DNA of 29,962 bases from Baffinella frigidus (taxonomy: Eukaryota > Cryptophyceae > Cryptomonadales > Baffinellaceae): positions 1,069,190 to 1,099,151 of the forward strand of contig MU646305.1 of the NCBI GenBank assembly GCA_026770585.1, written 5' to 3'. The notes below the pieces were generated by a model. That model had not been told where the DNA came from and searched no databases. It was given only the letters and a program-made list of their open reading frames with translations. Positions 1 through 12,628 of this stretch are shown in pieces (position 1 is the first letter of the stretch; each line of letters starts with the position of its first letter). The position numbers and the translations under genes are program-made.

Positions 1-184
1 CCTAAACCCTAAACCCTAAACCCTAAACCCTAAACCCTAAACCCTAAACCCTAAACCCTAAACCCTAAACCCTAAACCCTAAACCCCAAACCCTAAACCC
101 CAAACCCCAAACCATAAACCCTAAACCCTAAACCCTCAACACAAAACCCGAAACCCTAAACCCTAAACCCTAACCCCTAAACCA
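1..184 (+). repeat. Telomere-type CCCTAAA array
   Basis: Near-perfect CCCTAAA units for about 85 bases, then variants (CCCCAAA, CCATAAA, CCCTCAA, CCCGAAA). The C-rich strand reads inward, as expected at a left chromosome end. The array runs directly into the splice acceptor of the first kinase exon (ACCAG at 181-185). Later introns hold similar tracts, so this may be internal telomere-like DNA and not a true terminus. Confidence 0.9.
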
Positions 185-185
185 G

Positions 186-236
186 GTCGACGAATTCGCG
201 TCGCGCCTTTTCGAAGAGGCTGACTACGCCAACGAG
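186..236 (+). CDS. ABC1 kinase exon 1 of those visible (ExD motif)
   Basis: Acceptor ACCAG at 181-185, then VDEFASRLFEEADYANE, then donor GAG|GTCCTA, phase 0. ABC1 kinases have a VDE..rrLFeElDY.NEA segment whose E-x-D (here E-A-D) is an invariant family motif. The next exon starts AANIRLFKELY, so the join NE|AA follows the family pattern. The upstream intron is telomeric repeat, so earlier exons are off the window or lost. Confidence 0.8.
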
Positions 237-3200
237 GTCCTAGCTCTGCCTTCCACGAACCCTCACGGGAGGACCAAATCGTCGATTTTAAGATCGCGGA
301 TTTCCCTTACGGAGGGGTCGGATTCGGCCCCTTCGTCCGAAGCAAGTGGCTCAAACAAATCGTCGATTTGGTCCGACCGTGAGCGTTGGTGGTTATTAAT
401 TCTGCGCTCGCCATAAAACATTTTACTTGCCCTTTTGTACCACCGTTTCTGCTCTAAATGTGTTTTGTGGCGAGCCCAGTTTTAAGAAGGCATAGCTAGG
501 ACCGACGAATTCGCGCCTTTTCGAAAAGGAACGAGGTCACACCACGCCCGATTGCTCAGAGGGGCTCGGCTTTTTTCGAGCGCACTTTCGGGCGCCGAAC
601 TATCCCAAAAGTAAACGATTCCCCCTGGTTCCTTCCGGGGAATTGACTTTTGGCGACCCCTTCCAAGACTCTGGCGTGGCACACGTCTTTCTAAGACGAA
701 TTCGCCTCTTCGAAAAGTCGTTTGAAGAGGCTGACTACCCCAACGAGGTCGCAAACTCGCCAACAAGTCGACACTAATTTCGGACCGTGGTACAAAGTTA
801 GAACGCGCTGGTACGAAACGGTTTTAATTCCCCTGAAAATAAGTAGCGCTCCGCCTCTTCGATCAGGCTGGCTACCACACGAGGCTATCTATGCGAACAC
901 ATTCTTAAGTCAATTATTGGATTATCGCCCAGGAAACACGCCCAAAGTCAGCAATTGGTCACGTGGCGCCCGAACGGCGGGCGGCTTCATGACCCAATAC
1001 AATGAAAATTACTACACACGTTTAAGATAGACATGTATTATCATACGTTTAAAATAGACATGTATCACACGTTTAAAATAGACATGTATTATGTTCGCAT
1101 GGGTGGCCTCGTGTGGGACGCCCACGAGGTCGGTCTTATCCTCTTTACTACACTCACGTGTAAGCCTTGAGTTGTGTGATCAAAAGCTCTCAACACTGCT
1201 GATGCCACGGAAGAGTGGCTATCAAAATGCCAAAGAGATGACCCACTTCCACGCAAGAGTGTAGGACTGACCTTGGAAAACAAGTCAGTTCATACGGAAT
1301 TTGTCCCAACTTTCCGAAATTTCGATTCTCTCTGGGGAGAATGTCCACTTATGAACTTAAAAAATAGTCAGATCTGACTATTTCTCCTGTACGCCAGTCA
1401 GCTCTACACTCTTGCGTGGTCAGCAGCTCTTATCGCGTATGGGTTATTCGGAATGCAGGCTGCGGACATCAACCTGTTCAAGAGTCTCTACTCTAGACGC
1501 ACACCTGCCACCAGCCCTCCGAAGCGGACCAAATCCAGGGTGTGGCTTGAGCCATTTCCGCCCTTTCCGCCAGCAGAGGCCGGGCGTCCCCCAAAACCTC
1601 AACTTTTCAGGCCTTGCGTGTCTCTCTATGGCTCCTCGCCCCTCAAACACGCAACGGTTAACTTTAGATTCATGCGCGAGGCCATGCAACTTAAACCGTG
1701 TTTTTGCTATCTTGGGGTGGGGTTTCTCCCATGGTAAAGCTATGTCGACGCTAAAATAGCAAAATCTGATAAATTTTACCCTTACGATAGCACAAAAGGC
1801 GGTTTTGAATTGCATGGCCTCGGACACTAAGACGGACCGGGATGCAGGCTGCGAACATCAGGCTGTTCAAGGAGCTGTACTCGGACTTTGACATCATCGT
1901 GCCTGGCGTCGTCTCTCAGGTCAAGCTGATAGGGTCACGTCCTGAAAACCGGGTAGTTAGGCCTACGGTATTGCCTACGGTAGGCCGTAGGGCTCCTAGG
2001 ACCTCATCTTTCGCAGGACCCCCCTTAGGCCCCTACGTCCTACTGTAGGCAATACCGTAGGCTCAACTACCCGGTTTTCAGGACTTGAGCCTATGAAAGC
2101 CCTCCACGCGACGATAGATACACATCAAATCTACCTGTCTTTCTATTATTTCTGCTACACAGCGGACGAAATTCGTCCGCGGTTTAGTACAAATGAGTAA
2201 GTCCAATTGACGTAATTGTGCCTGGTGTCGTCACGCAGGTCAAGCCCTCTCTCAGTCGATTTTATTCTCGGAACATAACAGAAGATGCGGTTTGCAAAGA
2301 CTTTAAAAGCCGATTTATGCTATTTTGAGCCTTGGTTTTATGCCTACAATGGCATATCCACCCTTATCTTCGGCGTTGGAAGCCCTCAGATACACACCAG
2401 ATTATGTTATGTTCCGAAATGAATTTGGTCTCGCCAACGTGGCGAGCCCGGGCTCTGTCCCACTTCGATTTCGTCTCCCCATCAATTCGACCCCCCCCCC
2501 AATTCCTCAAGTAAATTTTGACCCCCCCCATGAAGTTTGCTTGATAAATTTCGGGGGGGCGAATTGATGGGGAGACGAAATCGAAGTGGGACACCCGGGC
2601 TCCTCCGGGGTGGTAGCGGGTGTTTGAGCCCTGTGGTTTCGACGCATCTCTTCCCCTAGCGTGAAGCGGTCGTGTTTGTCAACTTATCAAACCTCGCTTT
2701 TCCCCCGGCTACGAAGACAGCGAGCTACGAAGACGACCCTGTGTTGGCCTCATTGATACCAGCAATCTGTCTTCGTAGCCCGCTGTGTGGCCAGCACACG
2801 GCTCACAGGACCGTTTCCTGACTTCCCGCCACTTGGGACTTTTCTCAGAATTCCAAAGTGGTCAAATTCCAGGGCGTGGTGTGGCAGGGCACGAATGGAC
2901 GCGTGCTGTCGATGGAATGGGTCGAGGGGACCAAGCTGGTGGCGCGGGGCAAATCGGGCGTGGGCCAGGATGACCTCCCACTTCTTACGGTCCCCCCAAA
3001 ACCTGAACCCTAAGGCGGCACCACTAGCCCTCAGAAGTGGACCAAATCGAGGGCTTAACTTGAGCCATTTCTCGCCCGCGGAGGGTCGAGTTTGACCCTT
3101 GACAGGGCGAAAACGGCTCAAGCCACATCTTGGATTTGACGTCCTTACGGATTGCCTACCGTAGGGTCCTGTGGATTATTCACGTATGGGTTCTTCACGA

Positions 3201-6200
3201 CAACCCACTTCTCACGATTTCCCGAAACCCTAAACCCGGTGGTTTACGTTTTCGCCCTGACTGTCGACAGACCTTTGGGGGTTTCGGTCTTTTTTGCGAT
3301 GAGCTTGCCGAGTTCAATCCCCTTGATTTTTACTGGAGGTCGCCTATCTCATCGCGTCCCTCCATAGATTCTATCAGATTTCAGTGGGGCTTGGAACCAT
3401 TCTGTACATTTAGAAGCTTTAAAACTCTTCGATTTGTACCAGAAATCCAAGCTGGTGGAGCTCCGCCCAAGCTGGCGGGAAATCGGGCTTGGCATAACCG
3501 TCTTTCTAAAATTTGTACCATGAACCTGATACCTTCGGAGAAGAATCGAAGAATCCTGGTACAAATCATGGGTCTCGCGAAGAGGAGGTGCCCACGCAAC
3601 CACTCGAGAATGCTAGAGGATCCTATTTACATGTGGTGTTGTAAATATTTGTACCAGGATAACGTATCCAACCTCGTGACTGTGCTAATTTTGCAGAGTT
3701 ACGTGACCAGCCTCACGAAAGTTACTTCACAAATGCCCACTTGTAAAAGTAATCGGTTTTAAATAGGTCCCTCCAGCATTCTCGTGTGGAACGCTGACCT
3801 GTGTATCAAATCCCTCTGTTTTCAAAGTCAACTCGCCTTCAATCGCCCACAAATCTGTACACTTATCTGGATTGCAGATTAAAACACTTTTAGAAGTGCA
3901 CGAATAATAGAAAGACTCAACAAAAAAACACCTGTTTGATACACAGGCCATCGTCGCGTGGGCCTCAACTCTGAGGGCTGGCTCACAACCTGTTGACATT
4001 CCTCATAACCTGGCGATGCTCTCTCTGATAACTCACAGCCTGTTCGTCTCTCGACAGCTCGACAAGCGAATCAGCTCCCTATTTAGCGTTTTCATTTAAT
4101 TAGGAGGCCTAATAAAATTCACTATGACCTCACTAATTTCTCCTATTCAATCTCCTATTGAAAAGGAACTGGTTCAGGTATCTTCCGAGATGAACTCGGA
4201 GGGCTGGTGGTGCGCTCGCAGCTTGGCGGCATAACGTTGGTCTCTCGCAAACCAACGTTGGTACTCAGGGCTGTCAAGGCTGAGACCAACATAACTCATA
4301 ACCTGTGTTGGTCTCTCGCAGCTCGGCATACAATTCACGCTCACTCATAACCTGTTGCCATGCCTCACAACCTGGTGGTGCTCTCTCTGACAACTCACAA
4401 CCTGTGTTGGTCTCTCGCAGCTCACTCATAACGGGGGAAAGGCGAGTTTTATTAAGTTGATAAACCGACGGCGCACGCTAGGGGAAGAGATGATCGAGAC
4501 GCAGGGCTCTAGTGCCCGCAACCACCCCTTAAGGGGTGGATCTCATCCCGCCGAGTATTCATAATGAATACGATTTCGGGGATCTCCGATTCGATTTTGG
4601 TGTATCTTGAGGCTCTAAATGAAGTCTAGATATACGACTGTCTTATTTATACCCCTTAAGATACACCAAAATCGTATTCATTATGAATACCCGGCGGGAT
4701 TAGATCGTTCACTGGAACGCCTCGCCCACTAGGACCTGTGTTGGTCTCTCTGATAACTCACAACCTGTTGGTCTCTCGACAGCTTGGGATCCAATTCACG
4801 CTCACGCATAACCTGTTCTTACACCTCATAACCTGTTCGCGCTCGCAGCTAATCCATAACCTGTGTTGCTCTCTCGACAGCTCGGGATCCAATTCCCGCT
4901 CGCGCCTGGCTCATAACCTGCTGCCATACCTCACAACCTGTTTGTCTCTCGACTCGCAGCTCATAACCTGTGTTGCTCTCTCGACAGCTCGGGATCCAAT
5001 TCACGCTCGCGCAGCTCCTGGACGAGGGGGTCATGCACGCGGATCCACACCCTGGAAACCTCCTCAAAACAACAAGCTCACCGCCAAGGCTCGTCTACTT
5101 GGATTTCGGCTTGGTCGCCAAGGTCCGACCACACAGCTACGAAGGCATTTCTGGCCCAAATCGGGCCACCTTTTCGTCACCTTATCCGTAGGAACCCCCC
5201 TATGTCCCTGAGAGTTACCTACTGTAGTGTTGTTTGTCTTATCGCTTTGAGGTTATTCAAATCTCTTCGAAGTCGCTGCGTGGGCGGATCAAACACCCTT
5301 TTTAAAACCCGGGGAGCTGTACACGTGAGCAGTGTGTAGTAATTTTCACATGTTTGGTCGCGTGGCTACACGCGTTTCGTGCAGCCACGTGATCAACGTC
5401 ATACAAACCGCGTACAATCGACATTTAAAAAGGGTGGTGGATCAGCCTCGTGTGGTCCTGGTGCTAAGCCCCCGATCAAAACAACTTCCTCCCCACCGCC
5501 AAGGTCCACCAGCCCTCCGAAGTGGACCAAATTCAAGATGTGGCTTGAGCCATTTTCAGCCATTTCTGCCTGAAAATGGCTCCAACCGGGTCGAATTGGA
5601 CCCGGCTCAGGTGGATATCAAGAAAACTGAAATCAGGATTTGGTCCACTTCGGAGAGCTAATGGTGGGAGGTGCTTACACCCTGGAAATTTCCTCAAAAC
5701 AACAAGCCCGGAGGCGAAAAGGCCTACGTTTGGCGAAGACCATATTTGGTCTTCGTCAAACGTTGCGTTTTTTAACAAAAAGCGGCAAAATTTCGCGAAA
5801 TTGACCGAAGTTGTCGAAAAAAGCCCAAATTTGAATCAAATTTGAGGTCACGCCCGAAATGCAGATACGAATTTAGAAGAACGTAGACCTGTTGGTATCC
5901 GGGCGCGGCTCTGTGCCGCGACTCTTCTACTTGGATTTCGGCCGAGTCGCCAAGGTTTCGCTCTGTCTCAGTTTATTTTGGCCCACCGATTTGGCGAGCC
6001 CGGGCTCTTTGCCGCTCCAAAGTTGACGAATTTGTACCGCAAACCGGTTGGCAAGAAGTCTTTGTACCGAGCAATTATTAGTTATTACCACAAATGTAAG
6101 TTCACCTGCATATGCCAACCTGCGGTACAAATCCGCAAAACCACAACCTGCGGTACAAATCCGCAAAACGGGGGGAAAGCGAGTTTTATCAAGTTGATAA

Positions 6201-9200
6201 ACCGACGGCACACGCTAGGGGGAGATGATCGAGACGCAGGGCTCTAATGCTCGAAACCAACACGAGTGAAACTGTTTTGGGTCGAAGTCTCCCGCAGATT
6301 TCATTCCGCCAGGCATTCAAATTGAATGCTCGAAATGCATTCTTTTGGCGTCAGATTCTGGCTGAAGTTTTCCACTTCTGACGCCAAATGTATGCATTTC
6401 GAGGATTTAATTTAAATGCCTGGCGGGATGAGATTCCAGACTATACTCAAGTTGCCATGCTGGGTTCGCGGTACGAATCCGTCAACGTTGGAGCGGGAAA
6501 GAGCCCGGGCTCACCCATTTAGTCCCAGCACCAAATAGAATTGATTTCAGGAATGTCCTTCTAAACGAAGATTTATACCAAGAACTTTGAGGATTTTAAA
6601 ATATTCGTGCTTTTAGGGCTTTAAAATATCTGGATGTGTACCAAGAATCGTTTAGAAAGAAAGTTTCGAGATTAATTCCATTATGGATCGCGATGAAATT
6701 TGGTGAAACCCGCAAGACCAACACACACGAAACCGTTTTGGGCGGATTAAATCAAGGATGGAGTTTGAGACGTTTCCTTCGGACAGAGGTTCGATTTCGA
6801 GGCCCCGGTCGTGGGAAATGGCTCACGCTCCATCCTCAATTTGATCCACCGAGGATGCACCCTGTGGGCAGATTCCAGAGCAAGTGCGAACGGGGCTGGT
6901 CCAGGCGGTGGCCTGTGATACAATACACTGCCAGGGAGGATACTTTGTAAAAGTCGATTCACCCACAAAATCTGTCAAATTAGAAACAAGTCACCCAGAT
7001 TGGGTACTTCGAAAATCGATTCTCGCCTTGATTTGACTAATTCAAAAACTCCGCCCTGGCAGTGCAATAGTCGGTGAGCCTTACAAACGAGCCCGCCTCG
7101 CGACCGGCAGATTCCAGAGCAAGTGCGGACGGGGCTTGTCCGGGCGGTGGCGTACCTTGTTGCAGAAGACTTCCCCCGTCTCGCGGGGCTCTTCGGCGAC
7201 CTCATGCTGCTCCCCCAGGCGCCGACCCCCCCTTACCTCAGCACGTGGCCCCTGTGAGGGTGCAAAAATCTCATCGGAAAACGATTTTGGTTTAAAACTT
7301 TCTGGTACTGAAAAATGTACTACACAGAATGAGTTTTGCTAGTAATATTGAAGCAAACGTGTATTGACTTTCATCGATTTCCAAGGTTTTGAAATAAAAC
7401 CGTTTTCCTATGAGATTCTCAGTGCGGACGGGGCTTGTCCGGGCGGTAACGTACCTTGATGCAGAAGACTTTCCCCGTCTCGCGGGGCTCTTCGGCGACC
7501 TTATGCTTCTCCCCCAGGTCTGAGGAGACTAGTGTAACCCAGGAGAGTTGATGGTCAAATTGATAGTCAAATTCCCAGGGAGTTGATGGTCAATTGATAG
7601 TCAAATTCCTCCAAAACAATCTCGTTAGAAAAGGCCGCAGTTTCTGGACCCTTGTTTGACCATCAATTGATGGTCCAAGGGGTCCTTAGATCATCAACTT
7701 GATGGTCAAAAGTTTGCAAAGGAGTTTTTAAAAATCTGGAGTTTTAAAATTTTCACCAGGAATTGACTTTTGGACTTAATCAAGGGGGCAGAAACTGGGG
7801 CCTTTTCTAATTAAATCCACGTCTCGTGGGGGTCTTCGGCGACCTTATGCTGCTCCCCCAGGCGCCCTCCCTCCCTGTTTTAGTTACCCCTAAATGTGTT
7901 TTAGTTATCATTAAATGTGTTTTAATTGCCACGCCGCCCCCCCCCCTTACCTCAGCACGTGGCCCCTGTGCTTCTCCCGCAGGTCTGAGGATACAGTCCC
8001 GTGTAGGATGGCCGGAGTGACCTTGCCATCGTCCCGTGTAGGATGACTGCTTGTGACTTTACCACACGGGACTGTATCCCCAGAGCAAGCGCCGCCCTTA
8101 CCACTCGAGAATGCTGCAGGGTCCTATTTATATGTGGGGTTGTAAATATTTGTACCAGGATAAGGTGTTCCAACCTCGTGACTGGCCAATATATGGCTAG
8201 TTACGTGACCGATCAACGAAAGTTACTGCACAAATGCCCACTCTTAAAAGCACATTGGTTTTAAGAAGGCCCCTTTAGCGTTCTCGTGTGGCCTGTTGAA
8301 TGACCGGTTGTGACTTTACCACACGGGACTGCATCCCCAGAGCAAGCGCCGCCCTTCAATTGATAGTCAAATTCCAAGGGATTCCAAAAAAGCGTCCACG
8401 TCTTGCGGGGCTCTTCGGAGACCGCATGCTTCTCCCCCAGGGTTTTAGGGGTTGGGGTACCCTTAAATGTGTTTTAGTTACCCCTAAATGTGTTTAGTTG
8501 TCATCAAATGTGTTTTAATTACCACTGTGTACCGGATTTATGTTCATGTATTTTCTGGCGAGACCTTGTTTTACGAAGTCAGAGGTATACCCCCCATTCT
8601 CGCGTCAAGTTTTCTGATCGTTTAAGTTTAGTGTATGCACACCTGCCACCAACCATCCAAAGTGGACCAAATCCAGGATGTGGCTTGCCATTTTCTGCCA
8701 TTTTCCGCTTGAAAATGGCTCCAACCGGGTCAGATTCGACCCTTCTCAGGCGGAAATCGAGAAAGCTAAAATCGGGATTTGGTAGGGGGCGTCGCCTGGT
8801 GCAGCGGGTCTCTCTTTAGTCAACTCCATTTCTTGGCCAAAACTATCCGAAACGTTCATTCTTTATCGACCCACTCGTGTGGTAAACACCCCGAATTCGC
8901 CCGATTAAAAGAAGCCCGGGTTAAATTCCCGCGAGTTGACCGATGAAGTTTGTTGACCGATGAAGTTTGTTGACCGATGAAGTTTGAAAGTATCCAAGGA
9001 TTCCGGGAGAACCCTCAACCCTACACTCTAAACCGAATCAACCTATGTTTCTCTGAACCCAGGAGGGCCACCCAGCGGGCTACGAAGGGATTTTTGGCCC
9101 ATTTCGGGCCGAGTTTCCGTTACCTTATCCGTAGAACCCCCCCCTATGTCCCTACGGGTTGCCTGCTGTAGGGTCCCATGGTCTTGTCGCGTGGGGGTTA

Positions 9201-12200
9201 TTTGAAATCCCTTCGAAGTCCGCTGTGTGGGGTTAGGCGACCTCGTTCGGCTCGAACAGTTCAAACAATATCCTTTAAGTGGCCAGTAGGCTCATACGCC
9301 CTACAGTAGGGCCCTAGGACCTGCCTAGGACCTGGCGTGGGTCTTTTAAGACCCCCTGGCCACTTGAGGCATACCTAAACCCTAAACCCTAAACCCTAAA
9401 CCCTCAGCCCTCAGCCCTAAACCTTAACCCCAACCACCTTGCCCACTCCAGGCGCTTCGGTGGGGTATTTCATGTGCGTTCTTGGAGCCGTTTGTGCGTT
9501 CTTGGAGCCGTTTTTCTGCTAAAAGATGACATTTGAGAGCCAATATCCCTGCGAAATTACTTTTGAATACCCCCCCCTCCAGCCCTGCGTGGAGTTTGGA
9601 CCTTGTAGGTGCAGATCGCGTTTCCAAATCAGCAGTACATTTATCCAAACCTTAAACCCCAAACCCACTCTAATTATTTCTCTAAACCCCACGCAGCGGG
9701 CTACGAAGGGATTTCCCCCCAAACCCTAAACCCTACACCAGAAGGTACTGGACGACCCTGTCCGACGCAAACAGATCACCTCCGCCCTAGCGTATATCTA
9801 TCTAAACCCTAAACCCTGAACCGAATTCAAGTATTTCTCTAAACCCCACACCCCACACCCGAAACCCGAAACCCTACACCAGGAGGTACTGGACGACCCT
9901 GCCCGACTCGAACAGTTCACCGCCGCCCTGGCGCGCGCTGCGGTCAGCCCACATCCTGAACCCTTGGATGTGCACCGGGACCTACCGTAGGCCGTAGGGC
10001 TCCTATGACCATTTTTTTAATAGGATTTTGGCCTACAGTAGGAGGTCCTAGGCAATGCCGTAGGCCTAACAACCCCATTTTTAGTCCATTACCCTATTAA
10101 GTTCACCGCCGCCCTAGCGCGCGCTGCGGTCAGCCCCATCCCTGCACCCTAACGTTAAGGATTTTCTGGTGCAATTTGGTCACGTAACACCCTGAATTCC
10201 AGTCAGCGCACACCCTGAACCCTTGGATGTGCACCGGGAATCGAGACTTCTCATCCCGAGCCATCTATTCGCCCCGTAGGAACCCCCTAGGTTCCTAGGT
10301 GTTTCCTACCGTAGGGTCGTACTGAACGAATAACAGCCCAAACCCTGAACCTGCCTTAGCGCGCGCTGCGGTCAGCCCACACCCTGAACCCTAACCATTT
10401 ATCCCTCAAATGGCGAGTAGGCTCATACGCCCTACGGTAGGGCCCTATGACCTGCCTACGCCCTACGGTAGCCCCCTATGACCTGCCTACGCCCTACGGT
10501 AGGGCCCTACGACCTGCCTAGGGCCCAAACCCTGCCAAAACTTAATCTGGCCGCCAAAATTGACTTTTGCAACCATCTACATTTGCGGGTACAGGGGTAT
10601 CTCTACCGCTCGGGCCTATCGCTCCCCAAGCGCTTTCAAAGGGCCATCTCCCTATATCTGTATGATCCGTGTCCAAACCCACCGAGCCTAGCCACCAGCC
10701 CTGGGAGGTTGCTCAAATCGAGCTCTGGAACTATTTTCCAAAAGTTGATTTTTGGTACAGAACGTGTCAACTTTCGTCGCAGACACCCCATATCTGGGGT
10801 GTCTGTCAAGGCAAACCAAAAATGTGACAGACCCTTAGAGCCACTTCCAAGGGCTAGTGGAGTAGGCACGGCAGTTCACCTCCGCCCTGGCGCGCGCTGC
10901 GGTCAGCCCCATCCCTGCACCCGAAACTCTAAGAATTGGTTTAGGGTTCACGTCCACACGGTGGACTACAAACCTTTCATCAAAAGTCAACTTGCCTTGA
11001 GGCAATTAGCTTTAAAGATTTTTTGGTGCAATTTGGCCACATAACACCCTGAATTCCAGCCCCAGCGAAACCCTCGTAGCCCACCGTGTGTTTAGGGTTC
11101 ATCGCCCGCATGCAGTTTATAATTGACCTGGTACCACACGGTGGGCTACGAGGGTTTCGCTGGGGCTGGAATTCAGGGTGTTACGTGACCAAATTGTACC
11201 AGAAAATCCTTGAAGTTAATTGCCTCAAGGCATGTTGACTTTTGATGAAAGGTTCGTAGTCCACCGTGTAAACCGTGAACCCTAATCCAATTCTTAGAGT
11301 TTCGGGTTTAGGCCTGAGGATTTCATTGCCGCAATTGCGCGAGCTTCGATGGGTTTTCCGAATAACCCTTCAGCGATAAGACCTATGACCCTACGGTAGG
11401 CAACCCGTAGGGACATAGGGGGGTTCCTGCGGATAAGGTAACGGCAACTCGGCCTAAAATGGGCCGACAATCTCTTCGTAGCCCGCTGTGTGGCCTGGGG
11501 GGGATGCATCCTCACGGTGGACGACGGAACTTTCATTAAAAGTCAAGTTCCGGAACTTTCATTAAAAGTCCCGGAACTTTCATCAAAAGTCAACTTACCC
11601 TGTGGATTGCGGGCGCTTCGGTCAGCCGAAACCCTGAACCCTTCAGGCTGGCGGAGGGGAGGGAGAGGGGGAGGGGGGGGAGAGAGAGGACAGAGAGGAG
11701 AGAGAGAGGAGAGAGAGAGGAGAGAGAGGAGAGAGAGGAGAGAGAGAGGGAGAGGGAGAGAGGGGTGGCGGGAGAGAGAGAGAGGACAGGATCTTTCTTC
11801 CTTCTTCTTTATTACTCTCGATACAGGTCCTAGATAGGCCCTTTAGCCTTGAGTTGAGTGATACAATGTCTATGAGCCTCAAAAACCCTGATCCCTCAAC
11901 CCTTCACCCGAACCCTAAAACCCTCAAGACAGAGACCTTTCTTAAGAAACAGACCTTGATTCAAACCACACGGCCGCTATCGCGCACGCTGCTGCTACTG
12001 TCATCTTAAACCCTAAACCCTAAACCCTTAACTGGTTGCTGATTCCCTTGTAAAGCCTTCGGTAGTCAAAACGCGAAATCCGATACTCCGTATGGCCACG
12101 CACGTGAAATCGAGGAGTGTCAACTCGTTTCCGGGCCCCACGCCAGGTCTCAAGTGGAATTTTCTCTAAAGACAATTCTGAGCTTTATCCCCAGGAAACA

Positions 12201-12568
12201 TGCCCAAAGTCAGAAAGTTCCCCAGGAAACACGCCAAAAGTCAACATGAAACACGCCAAAAGTCAACAGGAAACACGCCAAAAGTCAACAGGAAACACGC
12301 CAAAAGTCAACAGGAAACACGCCAAAAGTCAGCAATTTGAGCCATTGGGGCATGCGCAATAATATTTTATATGTACCAGGAAACACGTTTAAAAGGAGGG
12401 AGCCTCAACCTTAAAATTCTAGGGAGCCTCCACCTTACAAGGGGTGAGCCTCAATCTTCAAATAGATTTTTTTTTGTCAATTCTGTAAAGCCTCCAACCT
12501 CCACCCTCCACCCTCCACCCTCCACCCTCAACCCTCAACCCTCAACCCACAACCCTCAACCCTCAATC

Positions 12569-12628
<60 letters not shown>

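Larger units (their letters stand above)
10919..11307. repeat. 389-bp foldback made of two inverted family N elements
   Basis: The arms (10919-11090 and 11134-11307) are inverted copies of one another, outer ends ACCCGAAACTCTAAGAATTG and its inverse. Each arm holds one N element. The spacer 11091-11133 is not palindromic. Confidence 0.85.

Noticed and set aside
3130-3762. 210-codon open frame on +
   Set aside because: Longest frame of the window, but it runs through family L (3600-3789) and telomere-like sequence, has no motif, and is out of register with any exon.
10478-11044. 188-codon open frame on +
   Set aside because: Crosses a family Q tandem block, an exon 6 tail echo and half of the N palindrome; its product is translated repeat.
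11490-11882. Arg-Glu-rich and Ser-Pro-Leu-rich frames
   Set aside because: GA microsatellite translated on both strands.
12192-12338. CRISPR-like array
   Set aside because: Units are contiguous 22-mers with no unique spacers, in eukaryotic DNA.
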